Below, one piece after another: positions 8,317 to 16,912 of a stretch of 48,581 nucleotides of DNA. The notes beneath the pieces were generated by a model, which saw only the letters and a list, made by a program, of their open reading frames with translations, had not been told where the DNA came from and did not search any database. The first letter of the stretch is position 1; each line of letters starts with the position of its first letter. This DNA comes from Paludibacter sp. (GTDB taxonomy: Bacteria > Bacteroidota > Bacteroidia > Bacteroidales > Paludibacteraceae). Position numbers and translations under genes: made by a program. Location of the stretch: contig JAIFKQ010000030.1 of NCBI GenBank assembly GCA_020049515.1, positions 1-48,581 of the forward strand. Reading direction: 5' to 3'.

Positions 8317-9465
8317 ATGAAAAAAGTTGCTTTAATAACGGGAGTTACTGGACAAGATGGTGCATATTTAGCCGAACTTTTATTAAAAAAAGGATACATT
8401 GTACATGGATTAAAACGCAGGTCATCAATATTTAATACGGATAGAATTGACCATTTGTACCAAGATCCTCATGTGGATAATCGTAATTTCGTATTGCATT
8501 ATGGTGATATGACTGATTCGATGAATATTACACGAATTATACAAGAAACTCAACCAGATGAAATTTATAACTTGGCAGCAATGAGTCATGTAAAAGTAAG
8601 TTTTGACATTCCTGAATATACTGCAAATGCGGATGGTATAGGTACTTTAAGACTTCTTGAAGCGGTACGTTTGCTCAATATGACAAAAAAAACGCGTATT
8701 TACCAAGCTTCAACTTCAGAGCTTTACGGTTTGGTACAAGAGGTTCCACAAAAGGAAACTACACCATTTTATCCTCGCTCGCCTTACGCGGTAGCCAAAA
8801 TGTACGCTTATTGGATTACAGTAAATTATCGCGAAGCATACAATATGCATGCAAGTAATGGAATATTATTTAATCATGAATCACCATTGCGAGGCGAAAC
8901 ATTTGTAACTCGCAAAATAACCCGAGCTGCTGCGCGTATTGCAATGGGAATGCAAACCAACTTGTTTTTGGGAAATTTATCGTCAAAACGTGACTGGGGT
9001 CATGCTAAAGATTATGTTAGGGCAATGTACTTAATACTTCAACAAGAAACGCCCGATGATTATGTAATTGCAACAGGGATTACTACTGAAGTTCGAGAAT
9101 TTGTACGAATGGCTTTTGCCGAAATTGGTATTGGCATTTCCTTTAGTGGTGAGGGAATTGATGAGAAAGGAAGTATTTCGGAAATAAACGAAGCTTTATT
9201 TATAGAACAAATTGGTGCTGACTTTTTAACAGCTATAAAAGCAATTGATGGACCAATTGTTGAGGTGGATACAAATTATTTCCGTCCTACCGAGGTAGAT
9301 TTATTAATTGGCGATGCCACAAAATCAAGAACTGTATTGAATTGGATTCCAGAATACGATTTGAAAGCGTTGGTGAAAGACATGATGCATTCGGATGTAA
9401 AGTTGATGAAAAAAGAGACCTATTTGAAAGAAGGCGGCTTTACAGTGTTGAATTATTTTGAATAA
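8317..9465 (+). CDS. gmd: GDP-mannose 4,6-dehydratase
   Basis: The enzyme converts GDP-D-mannose to GDP-4-keto-6-deoxy-D-mannose with bound NADP, the first step to GDP-L-fucose. It is an extended SDR protein of 382 residues, close to the family's usual 370-380. The Rossmann motif GVTGQDG is at residue 8, with HGLKRRSS and the STSELYG segment after it. The catalytic Tyr-Lys pair is in [10 protein letters not shown], followed by the [15 protein letters not shown] segment diagnostic of Gmd. It is followed at once by fcl and lies in the first export operon. Confidence 0.97.
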   Translation: MKKVALITGVTGQDGAYLAELLLKKGYIVHGLKRRSSIFNTDRIDHLYQDPHVDNRNFVLHYGDMTDSMNITRIIQETQPDEIYNLAAMSHVKVSFDIPEYTANADGIGTLRLLEAVRLLNMTKKTRIYQASTSELYGLVQEVPQKETTPFYPRSPYAVAKMYAYWITVNYREAYNMHASNGILFNHESPLRGETFVTRKITRAAARIAMGMQTNLFLGNLSSKRDWGHAKDYVRAMYLILQQETPDDYVIATGITTEVREFVRMAFAEIGIGISFSGEGIDEKGSISEINEALFIEQIGADFLTAIKAIDGPIVEVDTNYFRPTEVDLLIGDATKSRTVLNWIPEYDLKALVKDMMHSDVKLMKKETYLKEGGFTVLNYFE

Positions 9466-9469
9466 AATT

Positions 9470-10522
9470 ATGGATAAGAAATCAAAAATATATATTGCCG
9501 GCCACAACGGAATGGTTGGCTCGGCCATAAAACGTAATCTTGAAGCAAAAGGATTTACAAACTTTGTAACACGATCGTTGGATGAACTTGATTTACTTGA
9601 TGCACAAGCTGTTTCGGAGTTTTTCAATTCAGAGAAACCAGAGTACGTGGTTCTGGCTGCTGCAAAGGTAGGTGGTATAATTGCCAACAACACCTATCGC
9701 GCACAATTTATATACGAAAATTTGATGATTCAAAATCATGTCATTCATCAAAGTTACCTGCATGGTGTTAAGAAGCTGCTTTTTTTAGGTTCTTCATGTA
9801 TTTATCCTCGTATGGCAGCACAACCAATGCGAGAAGATGCATTGCTAACAGGAATATTAGAACCTACAAACGAACCTTATGCCATAGCTAAAATTGCTGG
9901 AATAAAAATGTGTGAAGCATATCATGCACAATACGGCTGCAATTTTATTTCCATTATGCCAACTAATTTATATGGACAAAACGACAATTACGATTTAGAA
10001 AAATCGCATGTATTGCCCGCTTTGATTCGAAAAATGTATTTGGGAAAATGCTTGATGGAAAATGATTTAAGCAGTTTAAGGGCCGATTTGAATAAACGTC
10101 CAATCGAGGGCGTGGATGGATCATTCTCGGACGATGCAATATTCAAATTACTTTTGAAATACGGTATTTCGTCAGCAAATGGAGCCGTTTCAATAACACT
10201 TTGGGGAACTGGGTCACCAATGCGCGAATTTTTGCATGTGGACGACATGGCAGATTCTAGTGTATATTTACTGCTAAATTACGACGCTCCTGACACTTTG
10301 CCTTCTCATGTGAATGCTGGCTGTGGAATTGATTATTCTATCAAAGAATTGTCGGAAATGGTTAGAAAAACTGTTGGTTATGAAGGAAAAATAATTTGGG
10401 ATACAGAAAAACCCGATGGAACACCTCGTAAACTTCTCGATGTTTCAAAACTGAATAGTTTGGGCTGGACACCGTCCATAACATTGGAGGAGGGCATTAA
10501 ACGAGTTGTAGCTGCTTATTGA
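9470..10522 (+). CDS. fcl: GDP-L-fucose synthase
   Basis: The enzyme is a 3,5-epimerase/4-reductase that completes GDP-L-fucose from the Gmd product using NADPH. Visible motifs are the Rossmann signature GHNGMVGSAI, SSCIYPRMAAQPMRE with the catalytic Ser and Cys, and the YAIAK Tyr-Lys pair. The PTNLYGQNDNYD segment typical of Fcl follows. The track starts at a TTG inside gmd (9458), but the ATG at 9470 gives 350 residues and places the gene 4 bp after the gmd stop. Tight spacing supports co-translation. A strong terminator follows. Confidence 0.96.
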   Translation: MDKKSKIYIAGHNGMVGSAIKRNLEAKGFTNFVTRSLDELDLLDAQAVSEFFNSEKPEYVVLAAAKVGGIIANNTYRAQFIYENLMIQNHVIHQSYLHGVKKLLFLGSSCIYPRMAAQPMREDALLTGILEPTNEPYAIAKIAGIKMCEAYHAQYGCNFISIMPTNLYGQNDNYDLEKSHVLPALIRKMYLGKCLMENDLSSLRADLNKRPIEGVDGSFSDDAIFKLLLKYGISSANGAVSITLWGTGSPMREFLHVDDMADSSVYLLLNYDAPDTLPSHVNAGCGIDYSIKELSEMVRKTVGYEGKIIWDTEKPDGTPRKLLDVSKLNSLGWTPSITLEEGIKRVVAAY

Positions 10523-10545
10523 CATTATTGTAATTTAACATACTA

Positions 10546-10588
10546 TTATCCAATTGATTAGTTAATAATCAGTTGGATAATTTTTTTT
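10546..10588 (+). terminator. Rho-independent terminator of the wza-wzc-gmd-fcl operon
   Basis: A 15-bp stem (TTATCCAATTGATTA with TAATCAGTTGGATAA, one G-U wobble) and a 5-nt loop are followed by eight Ts. The right arm lies inside the last codons of the convergent acyltransferase gene, so that protein's C-terminus is partly set by the terminator sequence. Confidence 0.88.
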
Positions 10589-11904
10589 CGCAATAATTGA
10601 ACATGTTTCAACGTATCGGAGTTATTTCGTTCGTGGTGGTGATACCTAACTTTTGCCATTAACCTTTTAGCTTCGCGATACCACCGTAAAGCATACTTTC
10701 CAAATGCATATTGACCCGTCAAAAGAAGCAAGCCAGTCCACCACGGAGCATTCAAAACGGAACAAATTATGACCGATTGAACCACGTAGAATACTGGAAA
10801 GGTAAATAATCCAAACACAAAATGTATAGACATAAAAAAGCCCGAATACTCTACTTTAAGTGCTTTCCGAATCACAATAGGTAATAAAAAAGGCAACACG
10901 TTGAAAATAAAACCTAGAATAAAAAAAGCAGAAGTAGTAAAAAGCAATAAAGCATCAAATATAAGTCTTGTGGAGTTATAAGGTGCTTGCTCCAAAGTCC
11001 AAGTTTTAAGATTTAATTTTTGTACACAACTAGTATATTCTGTGCATAATAAGTCGAGGTGATTTATTTTTTTAAGATCATTTTTTTCGATACTTAGGAG
11101 CATATTTGCCGTTTTTTGTCGAGCTTCAAATCTAGCTACTGTATTAAATGGCAATTGAAATATTTTTAAAATTTCGGTATTGACTACATCTAACGCAGTT
11201 TCAAAACAGTGATAATGAGTTTCAGTGTCCAAATTGACTGTCAATTTACTCAAATCGGAACTTAAATGGTCACGAATTTGATTGGTGGCAGCAGCTGGAT
11301 TTTCGACGTAGCTTATAAAGTAATCAGATATTTCTATAGGTTTTCCGATATTGATAATAACGTGCTTTCCATATTTCACAAAATCGCCAAAATCAATTCC
11401 TATAGGCATTATTTTCACTGCTGGCTGAGTACCATATTTTTGTTGCGCCGCAAAAGCAATTCGGAAAATACCTTTTGAAAAAGGCCTTAATCTCCTCTCC
11501 TCCCCTTGATTTCCTTCAGGCATAATGCCAATTGCCTTATTGTGGTGAAGGACTTCCACACAAAGCTGAAAAATTTCGTTGTTTTTACCCAAATTTTTTA
11601 TGCCGTCACGCATTCTAAAAGCAGGCAACATATCCAACTGGTGGAGAAATTTAGCAATAGTCTTATTTTGGAAAGTATCAGACCTTGCTAAGAAAATTAC
11701 AGGAAGTTTTGGAGGTGCAATGGAATGTACAGCCAAAGCGTCCATTAATGCATTTATGTGATTTGGAGCAAAAATTATAGGGGTATTTACTGGAATATTT
11801 TCTCTACCTACCACAATATATTCACTAAAAAAGCGCTTAAAGGCGAAATTTATTGATTTTCTAAAAAGACGAGCAGGGAGTGGAAAACTAGATATATGGG
11901 ACAT
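10558..11904 (-). CDS. PlsC-like lysophospholipid acyltransferase family protein
   Basis: The preferred ATG at 11904 (MSHISSFPLPARLFRK) gives 448 residues. The N-terminal half is a PlsC-type acyltransferase domain with the NHxxxxD motif (NHINALMD, near residue 48) and the second motif MPEGNQGEERRLRPFSKG. The C-terminal third (about 310-400) has several hydrophobic segments, so the protein should sit in the inner membrane. It would transfer an acyl chain to a lysophospholipid or related lipid; glycerolipid synthesis is most likely, but the acceptor is not shown. It is convergent with fcl and divergent from the cyclophilin gene. This two-part build is longer than classical PlsC. Confidence 0.82.
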   Translation of the reverse strand: MSHISSFPLPARLFRKSINFAFKRFFSEYIVVGRENIPVNTPIIFAPNHINALMDALAVHSIAPPKLPVIFLARSDTFQNKTIAKFLHQLDMLPAFRMRDGIKNLGKNNEIFQLCVEVLHHNKAIGIMPEGNQGEERRLRPFSKGIFRIAFAAQQKYGTQPAVKIMPIGIDFGDFVKYGKHVIINIGKPIEISDYFISYVENPAAATNQIRDHLSSDLSKLTVNLDTETHYHCFETALDVVNTEILKIFQLPFNTVARFEARQKTANMLLSIEKNDLKKINHLDLLCTEYTSCVQKLNLKTWTLEQAPYNSTRLIFDALLLFTTSAFFILGFIFNVLPFLLPIVIRKALKVEYSGFFMSIHFVFGLFTFPVFYVVQSVIICSVLNAPWWTGLLLLTGQYAFGKYALRWYREAKRLMAKVRYHHHERNNSDTLKHVQLLRKKIIQLIIN

Positions 11905-12106
11905 TATATATTGATTATAAGAACATTGCAAATTAATGGTTTAAACAGAAAACAAGAATGCTTATTATGGAAACTTAAAATACCAGTAACAAGAATTGAA
12001 TTTGACAATTGATTTAATTGTAGCGCAAATATAGCGAATTTTCATTAACACAGATTCATTTTTCTACTTTATATTCAATTCTTTTCCTAAAAAGAACAAT
12101 TTATTG

Positions 12107-12114
12107 TACTTTTG
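12107..12114 (+). promoter_or_regulatory. -7 box upstream of the cyclophilin gene
   Basis: TACTTTTG matches the TAnnTTTG consensus and lies 47 bp before the start codon. I do not see a convincing -33 TTTG at the right spacing. Confidence 0.4.
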
Positions 12115-12161
12115 CAAAGATAATGCACATCAAAAAATTCATTTATTAGTATTAAAACAAC

Positions 12162-12983
12162 ATGAGCAAAAGTATTCAATTGATATTTATCACATTATTT
12201 TTCATTACTTCATCTTGCATTACAAAAAAGGAATCATCCTCAATAGTTTCATTAGAAACAACTTACGGAAAAGTAAAGGTGAGGCTCTATCCAGAAACAA
12301 CGAAACATCGCGAAAACTTTTTGTTGCTTGTAAAGAAAGGATTTTACGATGGAGTTCTTTTTCATAGAGTTATAGTTGATTTTATGATTCAGGCGGGAGA
12401 CCCAAATTCGAAAAATTCATTGCCAAATGCACAATTAGGAGCCGGAGATGTGGGCTATACAATACCTGCAGAATTTATTTATCCGCAATACTATCACAAA
12501 CGTGGGGCACTATCTGCTGCTCGAATGGGAGACCAATCGAATCCATTGAAAGCATCCTCGGGGTGCCAATTCTACATTGTTCAAGGACGTATATTAACAG
12601 ACGAAGAATTGAATGGGCTAGAAAAGAGTAATCAACAAAAATTGGAAGCCAACTTATTTAAGGATATAATGGCTACAAAACAAGAACAGATAAAAGGATA
12701 CAATATGGAGCATAACCAACAAAAAATAAATACTTTACGGGATTCTATTTTGTTGGAAGTTGGCAAATTAATGCAAAAAAACACAAGTTATAAATTTACA
12801 GAACAACAGCGTAAAGATTACAAAACCGTTGGCGGGACACCTCACTTAGATGGCAATTATAGTGTTTTTGGCGAAGTGATAGAAGGACTTGATATTGTAG
12901 AAAAAATATCGAAAACAAAAAAAGGACAAAATGATAGACCTATAGAAGATTTGAAAATTATAAAAGCAGAAATTGTGAAATAG
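12162..12983 (+). CDS. Lipoprotein cyclophilin-type peptidyl-prolyl isomerase
   Basis: The 273-residue protein has a lipoprotein signal (lipobox SSC, Cys 19). The cyclophilin domain is split: the first part has the catalytic FHRVIVDFMIQAGDP segment and GCQFYIVQG near residue 143. A charged, helical insertion of about 60 residues follows, and the fold closes with YSVFGEVIEGLDIVEKI. Cyclophilins catalyse cis-trans isomerisation of Xaa-Pro bonds; the lipid anchor puts this one in the periplasm as a likely folding helper. The insertion is unusual compared with a minimal cyclophilin, although I recall similar Bacteroidota proteins. It is transcribed alone and followed by a strong terminator. Confidence 0.93.
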   Translation: MSKSIQLIFITLFFITSSCITKKESSSIVSLETTYGKVKVRLYPETTKHRENFLLLVKKGFYDGVLFHRVIVDFMIQAGDPNSKNSLPNAQLGAGDVGYTIPAEFIYPQYYHKRGALSAARMGDQSNPLKASSGCQFYIVQGRILTDEELNGLEKSNQQKLEANLFKDIMATKQEQIKGYNMEHNQQKINTLRDSILLEVGKLMQKNTSYKFTEQQRKDYKTVGGTPHLDGNYSVFGEVIEGLDIVEKISKTKKGQNDRPIEDLKIIKAEIVK

Positions 12984-13046
12984 AGATTAAAAAATGTATC
13001 AAAAAAAATAGGTTCAATTTTAAAATCAGTCACATTGAACGAAGGT

Positions 13047-13084
13047 CCTTAAAAACAGCTATACTGTTTTTAAGGGCTTTTTTT
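13047..13084 (+). terminator. Rho-independent terminator after the cyclophilin gene
   Basis: A perfect 12-bp stem, CCTTAAAAACAG and CTGTTTTTAAGG, with a 5-nt loop, is followed by GGC and seven Ts. Confidence 0.93.
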
Positions 13085-13364
13085 GTTGCATTGAGAAATA
13101 CTTATTTTCTTCTTATTTCATTTAAGAATAAAAAGAATATAATTATTACTATAAAAAAATTGTTGAGATTTAAGAAAAATACGATAGTATAAAATATTAA
13201 AAAAATAATATCTATTGAAATCAAATTGGCCTATTCAAAAACTCAATTAAGCCGAGTTAAAATTTAATGCATTTATAATTATAGGGTTTTATCCACTTGA
13301 ATTTTAGAACATACCCTTATATTATTTGGAACAAAAAAGAAGTATTTTTACCCTTAGAAATACT

Positions 13365-13573
13365 CTAGTTCTACTTTACCAAAATAAAACTTGAAAATAT
13401 TTAAACAATCCGGCTTTTCCCGACATTTCGGGAATAGCTATCGGGAAAGCAATAGTTCACAATATAAAAAATGCTTTCAGCATAATTTTAGTGTATTAAG
13501 TCTTAAAATACCGAATGAAGATTCCGACTTTTCGGTTTGTGGTTAATACTATAATTTAGTAAAGTAGAACTAG
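13365..13573. repeat. Possible MITE-like element with 15-bp terminal inverted repeats
   Basis: CTAGTTCTACTTTAC at 13365-13379 is exactly inverted as GTAAAGTAGAACTAG at 13559-13573, enclosing about 180 bp without an ORF. The match continues imperfectly a few bases inward. I could not recognise a target-site duplication, so its mobility is unproven. The palindromic CCCGA repeat lies inside it. Confidence 0.45.
13413..13450. repeat. Palindromic intergenic repeat (TCCCGA...TCGGGA)
   Basis: GCTTTTCCCGA and TCGGGAAAGC form an outer stem, with an inner alternative hairpin TTCCCGA-CATT-TCGGGAA and the core ATAGCTATCGGGA. GC-rich palindromes of this type in AT-rich intergenic DNA resemble REP-like repeats that I recall from Bacteroidota genomes. 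A partial match lies at 19613-19628. Confidence 0.5.
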
Positions 13574-13634
13574 AAACAACATTTAGAATATGTGCAAAAT
13601 ATATGATTCTGTTTAATCTTATAATAACCATCTT

Positions 13635-15629
13635 ATGTGGAAAAGGATAACAAAATGCTATTTGATATTATTTATTTTGAGCAGTTGGTTTAGCTTTGTG
13701 CAAAGTAGAACCTACTATTTTTCGGCAGACATGGGCGATGATTCACGCTCTTGGCTGCAAGCTCAAAATAGACATACGCCTTGGAAAACACTTGTGAAAC
13801 TAAACTCGTATATGCAAAGATTGCAACCTGGCGACTCGGTTCTATTTAATAGAGGCGAAGATTATTATGGCTCCATTGATATTGCAAAATCTGGAAATTC
13901 GTCGTTTCCAATTACCTTTGCAGCCTACGGTATTGGCAAAAAGCCCACAATAAGCGGCTTGACAACCTTAAGAAACTGGGTTAACATGGGTACAAATTTA
14001 TGGGAAACTGAATGTGAATTTGATGGTCTAGTCCTAAATAATTTACTAATAAATGGTGTGCAACAGCAAATGGGACGCTACCCTAATACTTCAGCTACAA
14101 ACAAAGGTTATCTGTCAATTGAGTATCACAATGGAAACACACAAATAACTGATAATCAATTAAAATCAACTCCAAATTGGACTGGAGCAGAGTTGGTAAT
14201 TCGCAAAAATCACTGGATAATTGACAAGTCAGAGATTACCAATCATAGCAAAAACAGCTTAACATACCGTGGAGGTTCAGCCTATATACCAATGGATGGA
14301 TGGGGCTATTTTATTCAAAACCACGTTAGTACACTCGATAAATTTGGAGAATGGTTTTATAATGCTAAGACAAAAAAAATGGTGATTTACTCTAATGGCA
14401 TCCATCCTTCTACACTGGCTGTGGACATTACGACTGTTGAAACATTAGTAAAAATACGGGGCTCAAATTATATTACTATAAAAGATATTACTTTTAATGG
14501 TTCAAATACTGCCACAATTTTATTGTCTGATTTGAAACATGTAAATATTATTAGATGTGATTTTATTTCATCAGGATTAAATGCAATAGAAGCTCAAAAC
14601 ACCTTACATTGTAAATTAGAAAATAACACAATTGTGGATACTAAAAACAATGCAATTTATTTTTCGTATAATTGCAATTATACAACCATCATCCACAATA
14701 CTATTTCAAAAACGGGGTTGATGGCTGGGGGTGGAAAAAACAGCGATGATTCATATCAAGCACTTACCATTAGGGGAAATAATAATTTGATATACAATAA
14801 TATAATAGATAGTACGGGTTATATTCCTATTCGTTTTGAAGAAAGTGGAAACTCAGAGGTGAAAAATAATTTGATAACAAATTTTGCCATGACAAAAGAT
14901 GATGGAGGTGGTATTTACTCATGGCGGGGATGTGATAAAGAGGCTATTCCGAGTACAAATAAAATAATTGACAACATCATTATCAACGGAATTGGAGCGC
15001 CTGAAGGGACAAACAATATAAATTACAGATCGGTGCATGGCATCTATATGGACGATAATGTAGCTAATATTGAGATTTCGGGAAACACGATTTCTAACAT
15101 TGCAGGTTCGGGTATTATGCTCCACAACATTAAAAATATAACGGTACAAAATAATACATTGTATAACAATAATAACCAATTAAAGCTCGTATATGACAAT
15201 TGTAATGCAGGCTTTATGAGAAATTTAAATTTAAAGAACAACATATTATTTTCCAAAACCAATAAACAGAGTATAATAGAAGCTTACAGTACAGTGAATG
15301 ATATTGCTAGCTTTGGAGTATTTCATAGTAACTATTACTGTCAGGCAAAGAATGATAGCTTGAGTTTTAGTGTGAATTTTAAAAGAGTGAGTTTCTCGCT
15401 ATGGGAATTTACGGTGGAAAGAAATATAATCAATAAAAACATCTTACTAAACTTTCCGAATTTTGCCAATTCATTTCAGTTGGAATACAATGCTACGCAA
15501 AAGGATAAAGTGATTTCATTGAAAAGCAAGTATTTAGACATTAAAAACAAGAAGTATGCTGATACCATAACTCTAAAGCCATTTTCATCAATAATTATAA
15601 GAAAAATAAAGAATATAACTGCACAATAA
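13635..15629 (+). CDS. Secreted right-handed parallel beta-helix protein (copy 1, no T9SS tail)
   Basis: The 664-residue protein begins with a signal peptide (MWKRITKCYLILFILSSWFS). The early motif QPGDSVLFNRGEDYYGSI and the following segments match the start of parallel beta-helix carbohydrate-active proteins. Residues about 270-560 contain Asn-rich rungs (for example IYNNIIDSTGYIPIRFEESG and the GIYMDDNVANIEISGNTIS segment). Such folds occur in polysaccharide lyases, epimerases and hydrolases, but I cannot assign a lyase family or catalytic residues. It is a close paralogue of the next gene, yet ends at the helix's final strand (PFSSIIIRK) without the sorting domain. It might act on the polymer made nearby. 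Confidence 0.8.
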   Translation: MWKRITKCYLILFILSSWFSFVQSRTYYFSADMGDDSRSWLQAQNRHTPWKTLVKLNSYMQRLQPGDSVLFNRGEDYYGSIDIAKSGNSSFPITFAAYGIGKKPTISGLTTLRNWVNMGTNLWETECEFDGLVLNNLLINGVQQQMGRYPNTSATNKGYLSIEYHNGNTQITDNQLKSTPNWTGAELVIRKNHWIIDKSEITNHSKNSLTYRGGSAYIPMDGWGYFIQNHVSTLDKFGEWFYNAKTKKMVIYSNGIHPSTLAVDITTVETLVKIRGSNYITIKDITFNGSNTATILLSDLKHVNIIRCDFISSGLNAIEAQNTLHCKLENNTIVDTKNNAIYFSYNCNYTTIIHNTISKTGLMAGGGKNSDDSYQALTIRGNNNLIYNNIIDSTGYIPIRFEESGNSEVKNNLITNFAMTKDDGGGIYSWRGCDKEAIPSTNKIIDNIIINGIGAPEGTNNINYRSVHGIYMDDNVANIEISGNTISNIAGSGIMLHNIKNITVQNNTLYNNNNQLKLVYDNCNAGFMRNLNLKNNILFSKTNKQSIIEAYSTVNDIASFGVFHSNYYCQAKNDSLSFSVNFKRVSFSLWEFTVERNIINKNILLNFPNFANSFQLEYNATQKDKVISLKSKYLDIKNKKYADTITLKPFSSIIIRKIKNITAQ

Positions 15630-15694
15630 TTGAGCTAAATTTTTAAGTACTTTAATAAAAACTGCAACCTAATATTAAGTGCTCTGGCAAAACC

Positions 15695-15712
15695 AAGGTG
15701 TTTTTACACCTT
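15695..15712. repeat. Perfect 7-bp hairpin downstream of beta-helix gene 1
   Basis: AAGGTGT-TTTT-ACACCTT lies 66 bp after the stop codon. There is no T-run after it, so it is at most a weak terminator. Confidence 0.35.
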
Positions 15713-16187
15713 AGACTGAATAATTTCAAAAGAATAGTAAAAATTATATACATTTAAATACTAGTCATTTATGCTAAAAAGTCTCTAATTGACATAAAAA
15801 AAATAACTATTACTCTCTACTAAAAATTATTGATGTACATTTACACCGTTTTCCATTTCCTCCTTCACGAATATAGCATATTCTTAAAAATGTTGAGATT
15901 GAAAATAATTTATTATCACTTTTTCAAATCTCATGTTTTAAATTTCTTGGAATAAAAAATCAGCTATAAACAAATCAAATTTCATCAATCACAGTTTTTC
16001 ACACAATTGTTGCATTCATTATTGTAACATTTCATTTGCCATAATACCCTTTTCAATGGTTATTTATGTCCGCTCTCTTGACAATTAAATGTCAGCACTC
16101 AATACTGAAGATTTACCTATACAATTCGAAAGTATTGTGAGGATTTCTTTTTCACTGCAATTATAGTTTCTATGTATCAAAACGTTA

Positions 16188-16211
16188 AGGACTAAATAAT
16201 CATTTAGTCCT
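16188..16211. repeat. Perfect 10-bp stem with 4-nt loop
   Basis: AGGACTAAAT-AATC-ATTTAGTCCT forms a stable hairpin inside the gene-free region. It lacks a following T-run and is distant from both neighbours, so its role is unknown. Confidence 0.45.
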
Positions 16212-16912
16212 GTTAAAATTTAATTATTATCCGTTGTATTAGAAACTTCCAACCTGTGTACTCTCTAACTCTTTTCGAACAGACTCCAATTTAACAACCC
16301 TGAATCGCTTAAAAAAATCATCATTCTTTTAGATTGGTATTGATTATAAAATGATTAATACTTCCTTATCTCTAATCTCAATTAAAGATAAACCGATACT
16401 TTACAGACCAAAATCTGTACACTGAATTTTTGTACCCGAAGACTTATTGTTAAAATTAAATAAGTTCCCTCTACGAATTATGAATAACGAAAAATTATCC
16501 ACTTACCTCTTCCATCTCAAAATTCACATGAAAAGGGTATACGACTCAATTTTCCAGCAAATTAATTCGCCTCATACAGCACTTTATGAAAAAAATCCTA
16601 TTAACTTTTCCAATTACTAACATGAATTAATCTCACTATTTGTCTTGCTTCTTTCATGCATACTTATGGCGCAAAGATATTAATTCAATCATCTGAAAAC
16701 AATAGCGTAAACCCTATAAAATGGCTAGTATGATCCCTATAAACAATATGCTTTTTAAATCATCCTTAAGTAGTATGTCTAAAAAATTAATAGAGTAATT
16801 TCTGTCTATTAAGTATTATATCACAAATATAATTCATTGATATTCAATGCATATCTATTTACTTGAGACAAAGCAGCATAAGAATTTACTAAAATTATAA
16901 TTTCAAAAACAC

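Larger units (their letters stand above)
13085..13634. other. Gene-free region before beta-helix gene 1
   Basis: About 550 bp of AT-rich DNA with no credible ORF. It holds a TAGGGTTTTATCC string near 13283 that recurs elsewhere, and the inverted-repeat element 13365-13573 with its inner palindromic repeat. No promoter consensus upstream of 13635 was convincing. Confidence 0.55.
15630..16912. other. 1.3-kb gene-free region between the beta-helix paralogues
   Basis: No intact ORF with protein-like composition was found. Two perfect short hairpins lie here (15695-15712 and 16188-16211). Near 16586-16680 there are pieces resembling a signal peptide in shifted frames (MKKILLTFPITN, then SLFVLLLSCILMAQ), which may be the remnant of a decayed secreted-protein gene. 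The latter is speculative. Confidence 0.5.

Noticed and set aside
9458-9469. TTG start of fcl overlapping gmd
   Set aside because: The ATG at 9470 fits the family start and gives normal spacing.
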